From CAZNOG01 sp964574635 (GTDB lineage Bacteria; Bacteroidota; Bacteroidia; Flavobacteriales_D; Cryomorphaceae): a stretch of DNA of 64,000 bases. The stretch's first letter is position 1. Every line of letters starts with the position of its first letter. The stretch spans positions 1 through 64,000 of the forward strand of contig CAZNOG010000016.1 in NCBI GenBank assembly GCA_964574635.1, read 5' to 3'. The translations under genes were made by a program, and so were the position numbers. The notes under the pieces are model-generated. The model did no database searches. It was not told the origin of the DNA and saw nothing but the letters and a program-made list of their open reading frames with translations. Of this stretch, positions 33,783 through 42,432 are shown one piece after another.

Positions 33783-35381
33783 CTAAAATCCGATTCGAAA
33801 TCCCCCGCCGAAGGACAAACCTTCCCCGTGTGGGCTCCACGATTCTTCCCCTTCGATTCGGGTGTATCTCACTTCGCCGAACACCACCGCTCCGTTAATG
33901 GGTTCCCAGTGCGCCGAAACCGCGCCTTCCGTTTGCCTCCACGCCACGGATTCAAGGGTTTTCAGTCCCGTAACGTTGGCGTTGCCGTGCACGATGGCGT
34001 ACTCGTGGGGCGGACCCTTGGTGGCGCGCACCGCCGACAACTCGAAACGCAGCTTGGCCTTCGGGGTCCATCTAATCGCGGCGAAGAGTTCCTCGGCGTT
34101 TTCTCCGAGGTAGTTTCCCAATCCGTACGAGTTGGATGCGAATTTGGTGGAGGGGATTTGATGGCGATACGTCCACGGGGCGGTACGCGTGTACTGCCCG
34201 GAAAGGTGAATGCCGTCGATGAGGTTGTACGCCGTGGCACCCACTTGAAGGCTTACGATGTTCGTATGCTTTTCCCCGTCCCAAAAGTTGCCCAACGATA
34301 TCTCGTCGACGTACAAAGTCGTGAAGAACTTAAATCCCGAAATGGATCGGACGGCCACGTCGAAATACATCTGTGAGTTCTGGCCCAGCTCGTTGCTGCC
34401 CGTTCCCGAGTAGGTATGGTCGACGGATTTGTAGAACAGAAAGGGGATGAAATACACCGGCTCAAGACCGTTGTCGGAATACACGATGGAATTGCCGAGC
34501 GTAAAATCCACTTTCCAATTGGTTCGGATGGTCAGGGCATTGGCCGCGATGTTTTTGTTGGTGTACTGCCTTCGGTGACCGTGTGGGGTGAGATACGTCC
34601 GTGCGCTGTCGAGCACTTCCGACACCAACCAACCGTGCATGTATTGGAAATGCAGCCAGTCGGTGGGGTAGACTCGCAGATAGAGGGAAGCGAAGGAGGG
34701 TGCCTTTCCCGAGAAGATGTTCGCGCTCCTTTCTGCATTGCCCCAACGCAGGCGGTCTTTCACGATGGAGACGTCGCCCCAGGCCCAGCCGTAGCCCAGC
34801 CCTCCCATGGCTTCGTTGTAATCGTTCCGATCGCTTTCGGTCATGTGCTTGTAGTTCTGCCCCGGAGCGGGCGTGAGGTGGTTGGGCAAAGCCCGCGCCT
34901 CGCCGACGGTATTGTCGCGGAGGGAGCCGTAAAAGCCGAACCCGCCGGCGGCTCCATGAAATTCAGCCCCGATTCTCGTGTGGAGATTCTCGCCCCCGTT
35001 CACACATGCGATACCGCCGACAATGGGGTTGACGGTGATGCGGAAATTGCTGTCGGAATGGTAAAACAAATCCAATCTCCGATCCCAATCTTTTCCTACG
35101 CGATATTCCTTGCCGTAGTCGCGCATGTAAAATGTCAACGCTTCGCGTTGCCTCGGGGTCAAGGAATCCCGCGCGGTATCGAGCGTGCGCAACGCCTTGG
35201 CGATTTCACCTCGCGTCAGGGGTTTGGAAAACGTGTTCAGCGAAATCGCACCTTCGGCGGCCATCTCTTCCAAAAAGCCGTACACCGACGCCCCCGAAGG
35301 TTCGAACACGGGCTGGGCCACCGATTCCCGGGCCAAGGCCAATCCGACGACCAACGTCGCAAGGGCGATGAGGGCCCTCAA
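33783..35381 (-). CDS. capsule assembly Wzi-like outer-membrane protein
   Basis: About 532 residues starting at a TTG (35381) that overlaps the stop of the sugar-transferase gene as TTGA. This start gives a clean signal peptide (RALIALATLVVGLALA...SVAQ). Sequence further upstream in the same frame lies inside the neighbouring gene and should be ignored. The N-terminal ~90 residues form a helical plug-like part; the rest is a beta barrel with many aromatic strands (WGNAERSANIFSG, WLHFQYMHGWLVSE). The pattern fits the Bacteroidota Wzi family, which helps attach or assemble surface polysaccharide. Last gene of the polysaccharide operon. Confidence 0.75.
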   Translation of the reverse strand: MRALIALATLVVGLALARESVAQPVFEPSGASVYGFLEEMAAEGAISLNTFSKPLTRGEIAKALRTLDTARDSLTPRQREALTFYMRDYGKEYRVGKDWDRRLDLFYHSDSNFRITVNPIVGGIACVNGGENLHTRIGAEFHGAAGGFGFYGSLRDNTVGEARALPNHLTPAPGQNYKHMTESDRNDYNEAMGGLGYGWAWGDVSIVKDRLRWGNAERSANIFSGKAPSFASLYLRVYPTDWLHFQYMHGWLVSEVLDSARTYLTPHGHRRQYTNKNIAANALTIRTNWKVDFTLGNSIVYSDNGLEPVYFIPFLFYKSVDHTYSGTGSNELGQNSQMYFDVAVRSISGFKFFTTLYVDEISLGNFWDGEKHTNIVSLQVGATAYNLIDGIHLSGQYTRTAPWTYRHQIPSTKFASNSYGLGNYLGENAEELFAAIRWTPKAKLRFELSAVRATKGPPHEYAIVHGNANVTGLKTLESVAWRQTEGAVSAHWEPINGAVVFGEVRYTRIEGEESWSPHGEGLSFGGGFRIGF

Positions 35382-36433
35382 TGGCTGCGCGCTTTGTGCA
35401 GAAAAATATTTGAGAAGGCCTTTACGCAGTAGTTCCAGTCGGTGCTGAAGGGAGATTCGACGTAGGCGCGGATGTATCGCGACTCCGATTCCATGATTTC
35501 TTCCAAACTCTTGGGCATGTCTGCGTAAAAGGGCGGAATCAGCCCCGGCTTCCCCTGCATGCGCAGGTCTTTGTGCTCGGGTGTGTACAAACTCATGTAA
35601 TGCGCGCTGATGGGCCGAACGCCCACGAGCTTGATGTCGCCGCGCAAGACGTTGTACAGCATGGGAATTTCGTCGATCCAGAATTTTCTCATCCATCTTC
35701 CCCATTTGGTGATGCGGAAATCATCGGCGAATTTACCTCCTTCGCAGAGATGGTTTTGTTCGAAAACGTATTCCTGGATGTATTGCGCGTAAGGGTGCAT
35801 GGTCCGGAACTTGTACACCGTAATCGGTTTTCCCCTCAGTCCCAAACGCTCGATCTTCAGCAGCAGGCCGGAACTCGGTTCGGGTTGATCGGATGGAGGG
35901 CCGGTCTTCGCCGCTTTGAAATAAAGCACGTTGTCGATCACTTTTACGTCCGAGATGGAAAATCCGCAGTACACCAAGCGGCCGAGCAATTCGGTTTTGG
36001 ACAACGCGCGGTTGCGCCCACCCGTAAGAACCGTGTAGATTTTGCGGGTGTATTTGAATTTTGGGAAAACGCGCTTCAACACGAAGTCCATGGAGTAATA
36101 AAGTACGTTCAGCCCCCGGGGAAATTTTTTGAACAGACGCTCTTTTCGTTGCTCCAGTGTTTCCGCCGATCCGATGAATACGCCGCCCTCCTTCAATTTG
36201 CGGTTGACGGTGCGGAAGAAGTCGTTCAAGTCGCGGATGTCGTTCGCCCGATGAAGGTTGGTGAACTGATCCAAAGATCCGTCCCGATGCGTGTACAAAT
36301 TGAACGCGTCGGTGATTTTGACGATCTCGTTTCTCCCGGCACCGTGTTCACGACCGGGAGAAATGTACCGCAACAAATCGCTCGTGACATAGCCGTGCAA
36401 TTTGGAGACTTCGGTGGCCGTAAGCATATCCAA
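35378..36433 (-). CDS. sugar transferase with methyltransferase-like N-terminal domain
   Basis: 351 residues. The C-terminal ~165 residues are a bacterial sugar transferase (WcaJ/PglC type): VYKFRTMHPYA, then DEIPMLYNVLRGDIKLVGVRP. This enzyme adds a phosphosugar to undecaprenyl phosphate to begin a polysaccharide. The N-terminal half (LNDFFRTVNRKLKEGGVFI ... LLGRLVYCGFSISDVKVIDNVLYF) looks like the second half of a class I methyltransferase. I see no SAM-binding glycine motif and no N-terminal membrane bundle, so it may be a non-catalytic remnant. Confidence 0.82.
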   Translation of the reverse strand: MDMLTATEVSKLHGYVTSDLLRYISPGREHGAGRNEIVKITDAFNLYTHRDGSLDQFTNLHRANDIRDLNDFFRTVNRKLKEGGVFIGSAETLEQRKERLFKKFPRGLNVLYYSMDFVLKRVFPKFKYTRKIYTVLTGGRNRALSKTELLGRLVYCGFSISDVKVIDNVLYFKAAKTGPPSDQPEPSSGLLLKIERLGLRGKPITVYKFRTMHPYAQYIQEYVFEQNHLCEGGKFADDFRITKWGRWMRKFWIDEIPMLYNVLRGDIKLVGVRPISAHYMSLYTPEHKDLRMQGKPGLIPPFYADMPKSLEEIMESESRYIRAYVESPFSTDWNYCVKAFSNIFLHKARSH

Positions 36434-36502
36434 TACCTCGTTGGTTCGAGGTTAAAAGTAACCGTGTAGGTCAGTGCTTTAGACCGGGGGTGGAATAGTT
36501 TT

Positions 36503-37585
36503 TCACATTTCCCGGTGCGTATCGGCTATTGCGTGGTTTTTGCGTACCAACCGCCGGAAAGTGTCGACCCAAACGTCCAACACCGGGTCGGAATCGGACA
36601 GCATGTCGCGGCGCCGTTTCTGCATTTTTGCGGTTAGTCCCTGATCTTGAACCAGATTTTTTACGGTTTCCAAGAGTTTTTCGGGTTGGTCTGTACGCAG
36701 ACCGGTGGCCAACCCGTACTTCTGTTCCAACTCTTCGAGATAATTCAATTCGCCGACGAAATCGTTGAAGCGCACCGCGTGCACTCCCAGTACCGCGGCT
36801 TCGGCGGTCATGGTTTGTGAATCGCCTATCGTCAACCGCGCATATGCCAGGACGTGGTGGATAAGCCGGGGGTGGACGGGCAAGCGGTGGGGTTCCAAGT
36901 CCGCTTGCAAGGTGCGTTCGGAAGTGATGAAGACCTTTCCGTGGGGGAGGAGGATTTCGATGAGCTGCTTCGCCAGGTCATCGTCGATGCCCTTTCGTCC
37001 CTCGTCGTGATGGGCGTGCAGCGAGGCGAAGCGGAGGATGAAATACGTTTCGGCGTCCCGCATGGCCGGCGGTAGGAGGGTGCGGTCGGGTGTGAACACA
37101 TCGGGGTGGAGGTAAGTCAGTTCCTGGTAGCCCCGGTACGCGATTTTTTTGTGGTTGTACGGCGATTGGTCACAGCACCGGGGGGCCAAGATGGCCGTGG
37201 CGAAGGGAAATGCGGTTTTCGCCATCATGGGCACCACCGCCGAATCGTCTTCGTTGACCACCACCGCCGGAATCCCCAGCAGCTTTCCCACGTGGGTGAT
37301 CCCGGGGTCCGTGCCGGCCATCAGGTCGGGTTTCCACTTGCGCGCAACGCGGAGCAGTTTCCACTCCCTCCGGGCCAAATTCACGGCCAATCCGATTTTT
37401 CCCGACGGTTTCCGGGCCGGCAGCCGCACGGTATCCGTCTCTTCGCCTTCCAACAGTTCAAAAAGCACGTCCTTGCCGCGAGCCACGAACAGCACTTGAT
37501 GTCCCTCTTTGCGGAGGCGGGCCGATACGTTTTTGAAATTGTGGTAGTGCGCCGGATGGCCCATATAAAACAAGAACCGACTCAT
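36503..37585 (-). CDS. DUF354 glycosyltransferase-like protein
   Basis: 360 residues from ATG 37585 (ATGA overlap with the upstream gene). It starts MSRFLFYMGHPAHYHNFKN and has the DUF354 layout: a GT-B-like fold with AGTDPGITHVGKLLGIPAVVVNEDD in the first half and IGDSQTMTAEAAVLGVHAVR in the second, which resembles the donor site of UDP-sugar epimerases and MurG-like enzymes. It is found in archaeal and bacterial polysaccharide loci. The precise transfer reaction is unknown. In-frame codons upstream of 37585 overlap the toroid gene and are not part of it. Confidence 0.78.
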   Translation of the reverse strand: MSRFLFYMGHPAHYHNFKNVSARLRKEGHQVLFVARGKDVLFELLEGEETDTVRLPARKPSGKIGLAVNLARREWKLLRVARKWKPDLMAGTDPGITHVGKLLGIPAVVVNEDDSAVVPMMAKTAFPFATAILAPRCCDQSPYNHKKIAYRGYQELTYLHPDVFTPDRTLLPPAMRDAETYFILRFASLHAHHDEGRKGIDDDLAKQLIEILLPHGKVFITSERTLQADLEPHRLPVHPRLIHHVLAYARLTIGDSQTMTAEAAVLGVHAVRFNDFVGELNYLEELEQKYGLATGLRTDQPEKLLETVKNLVQDQGLTAKMQKRRRDMLSDSDPVLDVWVDTFRRLVRKNHAIADTHREM

Positions 37586-38814
37586 GCCTCCAACGCGGCC
37601 TTTCGTGAATCTCCCCGGCCTGCGTAAGCTCGGGTCGTTGTGCCGGCATCCATGGTGTTGAGCAACTCCCCCAAAGCCACAAACATCCACGCGTTTCCCC
37701 ACCTCATGTATTCCGTGCGGTCGGTAAATGCCCGGTGGATGCGGTACCGGTATCCTCCGTGCGGGGCGCGGAAATGTTCCACTGCGTAATCGGCGATTTT
37801 AACGGCCATGTCCAAGGCGGATGCAACGCCGGCCCGGTGCATGCGCGCCGCTGTGACGATGCCTTGCGCCTGGTGGTGAATGTCGGCCGGGAAGCTTTTG
37901 GGCAGCCGCCACAGCGCCCGCCCCCGGGGTGAAAATTGTCGGGTTTTGTAAAACTCGAATCCTTTTTCCAAGCAATCCCGAACCTCGTGCAGAGGAACGA
38001 CGCCGTTCCCGGCGATCGACAGAATGGAATCGAGGATGAATCCTTGGTGAAAGTCGGTTTGCACGCGCACTTTTCCGGTGGCGAGGCTTTCGCTGTAATC
38101 CCACCGCCCGTCGGGATGCTGCCGGTCCAACACCGTACGCAGCGCGCGCTCGGCGCTCCGGGCGTACTCTCGGTTGCCGTTCAACGCGTAAGCCGACGCA
38201 TAAGCCTGCGCCGACAACAGGGAGGCGTTGTGGCAAAAATCGGGTTCCACGGTGCTGTAAGAGATGGCGTAAAAGCCTTGGGATTCGGTGTGGTGCAAAT
38301 CGGCGGTGATGAACCGGCAAATGTCTTCCAGCACTTCGGGCACCCTTTCGTCGCCGTAGGCGCGGTAGTAGGCTTCCAATCCTTGGGCCACGAACCCGGT
38401 CACCACTCCGGTCGGCGAAAACGCGGGAAGGTATTTCGCAGGGCTCGCCCACGGAAAGGGATATCCCCACGCGATGCCCTCGGTGCCCGGGCTGCGGAGT
38501 TCCATTAGCCGTTCGAACAAGCGGTTGCAGATTTCTTCCCTCTCCGGCGTAGGAGGGCGGAGGGAGTAGCCCAAGAGGAAGAGTCCCAAGGCTTTTGGAT
38601 TGTGAGCTTTGCGTATTCCCAACAGGGGACGGAAATTCACGGGCATGCGCTTGCCGGCCTGGATGGCGAGCACCGCCGGCCACTTGCCCATTTTGCTCAA
38701 CGGCAGGAAACCCGTGAGCGCGTCGTAGGGGTCGTACCCGGCAAAATCCCTGCTCCTGACGCGACTCTCCAATGTTCGGAAAGCCATTTCCACGCGGTTT
38801 CGGGCCTCATCCAT
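37582..38814 (-). CDS. alpha/alpha-toroid protein of a polysaccharide locus, hypothetical
   Basis: 410 residues, no signal peptide. Repeated helix pairs with sequences such as GFVAQGLEAYYRAYGDERV, CHNASLLSAQAYASAYALN and QTDFHQGFILDSILSIAGN suggest an (alpha/alpha)6 barrel, as in epimerases, lyases and family 88 or 105 glycosidases. It ends TEYMRWGNAWMFVALGELL. No enzyme class can be assigned. Its ends overlap both neighbours (8 bp with the bi-domain oxidoreductase gene, 4 bp with the DUF354 gene), so it belongs to the same pathway. Confidence 0.65.
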   Translation of the reverse strand: MDEARNRVEMAFRTLESRVRSRDFAGYDPYDALTGFLPLSKMGKWPAVLAIQAGKRMPVNFRPLLGIRKAHNPKALGLFLLGYSLRPPTPEREEICNRLFERLMELRSPGTEGIAWGYPFPWASPAKYLPAFSPTGVVTGFVAQGLEAYYRAYGDERVPEVLEDICRFITADLHHTESQGFYAISYSTVEPDFCHNASLLSAQAYASAYALNGNREYARSAERALRTVLDRQHPDGRWDYSESLATGKVRVQTDFHQGFILDSILSIAGNGVVPLHEVRDCLEKGFEFYKTRQFSPRGRALWRLPKSFPADIHHQAQGIVTAARMHRAGVASALDMAVKIADYAVEHFRAPHGGYRYRIHRAFTDRTEYMRWGNAWMFVALGELLNTMDAGTTTRAYAGRGDSRKAALEA

Positions 38815-40933
38815 TGCGGGATACGGTTATTTTTTCACCGCCCGAGGCGATGGATTCCAGTACCGCGAAGGTGGCTTCGGTGGCGTGGAGAGAATCTTCC
38901 ACCGACACGGGCAGGGGTGCGCCGGCGTTCAGCGCCTCGGCGAGGGCCCGCATTTCGGCCGCGTGACCTTTGTCTTGTTTGGGCAGTTTGAAGGTGCGCT
39001 TTTTACCGCCGTACACCGTCATCGTCCGGAAGTCGTCGATCTGCACCGACATCCCCGCACGGGAGATTTCCAGCCACTCTTTGGGCAGGGCCCTGTTTCC
39101 GTTGCTGAAGTACGATACCGTGGCGATGGAACCGTTTTCGAAGCGGAGGGACGCGGTGAATGTGTCGAGGTTTTGTGGGTGTGTCTCAGCCGCGAAAGCC
39201 GATACTTCCGAGACGGGGCTTTGCGCCAGGTAGGTGCATAGATCGATGAAGTGGCAGGCCTCGCCGAGGATGCGTCCTCCACCCGTTTCGGGGTCGTGTA
39301 CCCAGTGGTCGGGCGGAACGTGCCCGGCGTTGACGCGGTAATTTATGGCCACCGGCCCCCCGTCGAGAAGGGGCAGGATTTTTTGGATGTGCGGGGCGAA
39401 CCGCCGGTTGAATCCCACCATGAGGTCGGGCGAGTCGGGGCGGCGCAATTGCTCCTCCAGCAATCCCAATTCTTCTTTGGTCAGGCAAAGGGGTTTTTCC
39501 ACGTACACCCTTTTTCCCGCTTCCAGCGCCGCCAGCGCCAATGGGGCGTGCGAATCGTGGCGAGTGGCGATCAACACCGCACCGCTTTGGGATTCTTCGA
39601 TGAGCTGCCTCGCGTCGGCGTAAGATCGGTGAAAGCCGAATTTGCGCATGGCGTTTTCCGCCGTGTGGGGGCGGGAAGTGGCCACGGCGTCGAAGGCGAT
39701 CAATCCCGAGAGGTGGGGAAGGAGGAAGTTGCCGGCGAAAGATCCGGCACCGATCAGCGATACGCTTTGGGTGGGTGGTTGAGGCACGGTTTTCCTTGGC
39801 GCCGACAAGTCTTTGGTGAGGTCGTACTCCAACAGCACGCCCAGCATGCCCGAACTCCGCGCCACCACGGCGTCGAAAGCTTTTTCGGCCTCGTCGAAGG
39901 GAAAGCGGTGGGTGATGAGGTGGCCGATGTCCATGCCGTCGGCGAGAAGAGCCGCGAAGCTCTGCATGTTTCGGTTTTCCGTCCACCGCACGTGGCCGAT
40001 GGGGTAGTCCTTTCCTTTCTCTTCGTACTCCGGGTCGTAGCGTCCGGGGCCGTAGGAGGTGCTCATCCTCAAGTCGAGTTCTTTGCGGTAGTAATTTTTC
40101 CTTTCGAATCCGGTGGCGACGTTGCCCACGATCACGACCTTGCCCCGGTGGCGACAGAGCGCCCCGGCGAGGTTGACCGCGTCGGTATCGCCGCCTCCCG
40201 CGGTGATGATTACCGCATCGACCCCGTGGCCTCCCGACCATTCCAAAACGCCGCGTTCGAGGGTTTCGGAATGTCTCGATTCGGCGCGCTCCGCCCCCGA
40301 TTGCAGGGCGGTGGCGAGGGGTTCTTCACGGATGTCGATGCCGAAAGCGCGCACGCCCGCGCGCTGCAACAGTTTGATGGTCATTTGGCCGATGATTCCC
40401 AGGCCGATCACTACCGCGGTTTCGCCCAGTGATAATTCCGCCCGCCGCACTCCCTGCATGGCGATGGAGCCGATGGTGGTGAATGCGGCTTGGTCGAGGG
40501 GAGCCTCGTCGGGCAATTTGACGCAGAGATTTTCCTTGACGGCGACCAATTCGGCGTGGGAGGCTCCGCCGCCTCCGCAGGCCACTCGATCGCCGGGACG
40601 GAAGTTGCGCACCCCGGGCCCCACTTCGACCACCGTGCCCGACACGCTGTAGCCCAGGGGGTTCATTGCCTCAAGTCGGGTCATGACCATCCGGTACGTA
40701 TCGGCGATGCCTTGCTTGCGCGCCGTGTCGATGACTTTCTCCACCTCTTGGCGACGGGACTTCGCCTTGGCGATCCAACCCTTTCGGGCGTCGCTCACCG
40801 TGCGGCCTTCCGTGCCGGTACTGATGGCCGAAAAGGCCGTGCGGACCAAAACTTCACCCCGGCGCGCAACGGGATTGGGAAGGTCGGCGAGTTCCATTTC
40901 CCCGCCTTTCAAGCTTTGTAAGAGTTGGAGCAA
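38807..40933 (-). CDS. bi-domain oxidoreductase (zinc-type MDR + Gfo/Idh/MocA)
   Basis: 708 residues combining two dehydrogenase modules. The N-terminal ~345 residues are a medium-chain alcohol-dehydrogenase-like domain (GDRVACGGGGASHAEL, VVIGLGIIGQMTIKLLQ). The C-terminal part (about 383-708) is Gfo/Idh/MocA (SLIGAGSFAGNFLLP, YVEKPLCLTKEEL with the EKP motif near 478). This fused family occurs in surface-polysaccharide loci and is thought to oxidise or epimerise an activated sugar. It is the first gene of a five-gene operon with a -7 element 20 bp upstream. Confidence 0.85.
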   Translation of the reverse strand: MLQLLQSLKGGEMELADLPNPVARRGEVLVRTAFSAISTGTEGRTVSDARKGWIAKAKSRRQEVEKVIDTARKQGIADTYRMVMTRLEAMNPLGYSVSGTVVEVGPGVRNFRPGDRVACGGGGASHAELVAVKENLCVKLPDEAPLDQAAFTTIGSIAMQGVRRAELSLGETAVVIGLGIIGQMTIKLLQRAGVRAFGIDIREEPLATALQSGAERAESRHSETLERGVLEWSGGHGVDAVIITAGGGDTDAVNLAGALCRHRGKVVIVGNVATGFERKNYYRKELDLRMSTSYGPGRYDPEYEEKGKDYPIGHVRWTENRNMQSFAALLADGMDIGHLITHRFPFDEAEKAFDAVVARSSGMLGVLLEYDLTKDLSAPRKTVPQPPTQSVSLIGAGSFAGNFLLPHLSGLIAFDAVATSRPHTAENAMRKFGFHRSYADARQLIEESQSGAVLIATRHDSHAPLALAALEAGKRVYVEKPLCLTKEELGLLEEQLRRPDSPDLMVGFNRRFAPHIQKILPLLDGGPVAINYRVNAGHVPPDHWVHDPETGGGRILGEACHFIDLCTYLAQSPVSEVSAFAAETHPQNLDTFTASLRFENGSIATVSYFSNGNRALPKEWLEISRAGMSVQIDDFRTMTVYGGKKRTFKLPKQDKGHAAEMRALAEALNAGAPLPVSVEDSLHATEATFAVLESIASGGEKITVSRNG

Positions 40934-40952
40934 ATCAAAAGGTTTTTCGCTT

Positions 40953-40960
40953 CAAAAATA
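40953..40960 (-). promoter_or_regulatory. -7 element of the polysaccharide operon
   Basis: On the minus strand this reads TATTTTTG, a perfect TAnnTTTG, about 20 nt before the ATG of the bi-domain oxidoreductase gene. A matching -33 box is not obvious. Confidence 0.5.
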
Positions 40961-41144
40961 GGGGAAAGTACGGTGGCTCTCACGGAGTGTAACGGCGACT
41001 TTCCCACAAGTCGGTTTGGGCTGCGCCGGGACGTGAAGGGGAAGTCTCGCGCGGGTTTCCGCCTCGTAGACGACGTGAGAATCACGGGGTACGTGCATAT
41101 CTTCCACGGGGAGCGTGGAATGGGATGGCGGATGGTTTTCACGC

Positions 41145-41372
41145 GCGTGAGGGGGAAGGCCGGCATCCTTCATCGCCGCCGCCCCTGTGCCGTGCCGCCG
41201 GGACAGCGACTTTGGAAGCTCGTCTCGGCGGCTTACGGCACGGAGGCGGGGGAGATGAAGATACAGGCCGTACACCGACCCCGGAGGGTTTTGCAGTGGT
41301 TTTGACCAGTGTATGAGTTTGATTAAAAGCGAAATACGAATAGGAACCCTATTTCCGGGGGCACGCCCAAAA
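41145..41372 (-). repeat. ~230-bp dispersed structured element, copy 2
   Basis: 228 bp, inverse orientation, with the same ends as copy 1 (TTTTGGGCGTGCCCCCG and CCCTCACGC) and the internal CTGTATCTT, GCTTCCAAAGTCGC and AAGGATGCCG. GTGCCGTGCCGCCG (41187-41200) pairs with CGGCGGCTTACGGCAC (41226-41241): 13 bp with a 3-nt bulge, capped by the GCTTCC/GTCGC segment. It fills most of 40934-41467, the 534-bp gap between divergent genes. A weak -7 (TAACTTTC, 41439-41446) precedes accA. Confidence 0.85.
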
Positions 41373-41467
41373 CAAAATAGAACCAATCGGGGCCGCAGGT
41401 TTTGCAACATGGCTGTGCGTGTGCTGTTAAATAAACATTAACTTTCGTCCCTCAAATTGATGTAATC

Positions 41468-42421
41468 ATGGCGGTATTGCTTGATTTTGAAGAGCCCATC
41501 GGCGAATTGATGGAGCAGTTGGAGAAGGCCAAGGAGATTTCCGAGAAGAGCGACGTGGATGTGTCGAAAATGATTCGCGACCTCGAGAAGAAGATCGAAG
41601 GCGAGCGAACGAAGATCTACAAAAACCTGACTCCCTGGCAACGCGTGCAGGTGTCGCGCCACCCCGAACGTCCTTATACTCTGCATTATATAGAAGCGAT
41701 GACCGGTGGGGAATTCGTAGAACTGCACGGAGACCGGACGGTGAAAGACGACAAGGCGATGGTGGGTGGTCTGGGCCGTGTGGATGGGCAAACGATTATG
41801 TTCATCGGCCAGCAGAAGGGAATAAGCACCAAAATGCGGCAGTACAGAAACTTTGGTATGCCCAACCCCGAAGGGTATCGCAAGGCGCTGAGGCTCATGA
41901 AAATGGCTGAAAAATTCGACATCCCGGTGGTGACGCTCATCGATACTCCCGGCGCTTTTCCTGGTTTGGAAGCCGAGGAACGCGGCCAAGGGGAGGCCAT
42001 CGCGCGCAACCTTTTTGAAATGGCGAGGCTGAAGGTGCCCATCGTGTGCATCATCATCGGCGAGGGCGCATCGGGCGGCGCGCTTGGCATCGGGGTGGGC
42101 GACAGGGTGCTCATGCTCGAAAACGCCTGGTACTCGGTGATTTCTCCCGAAAATTGTTCCACCATTCTGTGGCGAAATTGGGATCACAAGGTGCAGGCTG
42201 CGGAGGCGCTCAAACTCACCTCGAAAGACATGCTGAAAAACGGCTTGATAGACGGTGTGATCAAGGAGCCGGTGGGCGGAGCCCATTCGGACAGGGAAAC
42301 GGCGTTTGCCAACGTGAAAGAGGCGGTTCTCAAACACTTGCCCGAACTGATGGCCATGGCACCCGACAAGCGCGTGAAAGAGCGCATCGACAAATTCGCA
42401 TCCATGGGCGTGACCTCCTGA
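41468..42421 (+). CDS. accA: acetyl-CoA carboxylase carboxyltransferase subunit alpha
   Basis: 317 residues, the usual bacterial AccA length. N-terminal helical region MAVLLDFEEPIGELMEQLEK; crotonase-fold core with LHGDRTVKDDKAMVGGLG, IDTPGAFPGLEAEERGQGEAIARNL, GEGASGGALGIGVGDRVLMLENAWYSVISPE. With AccD it transfers CO2 from carboxybiotin to acetyl-CoA for fatty-acid synthesis. The partner gene accD lies at the right edge of this window, about 21 kb away on the other strand. Confidence 0.96.
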   Translation: MAVLLDFEEPIGELMEQLEKAKEISEKSDVDVSKMIRDLEKKIEGERTKIYKNLTPWQRVQVSRHPERPYTLHYIEAMTGGEFVELHGDRTVKDDKAMVGGLGRVDGQTIMFIGQQKGISTKMRQYRNFGMPNPEGYRKALRLMKMAEKFDIPVVTLIDTPGAFPGLEAEERGQGEAIARNLFEMARLKVPIVCIIIGEGASGGALGIGVGDRVLMLENAWYSVISPENCSTILWRNWDHKVQAAEALKLTSKDMLKNGLIDGVIKEPVGGAHSDRETAFANVKEAVLKHLPELMAMAPDKRVKERIDKFASMGVTS

Positions 42422-42432
42422 TCGGTACGGAT

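Noticed and set aside
39165..39190. Further copy of the G-rich motif in the bi-domain oxidoreductase gene
   Set aside because: Only the TTTTGTGGGTGTG part matches and it encodes conserved-looking residues THPQN, so chance in coding sequence is likely.
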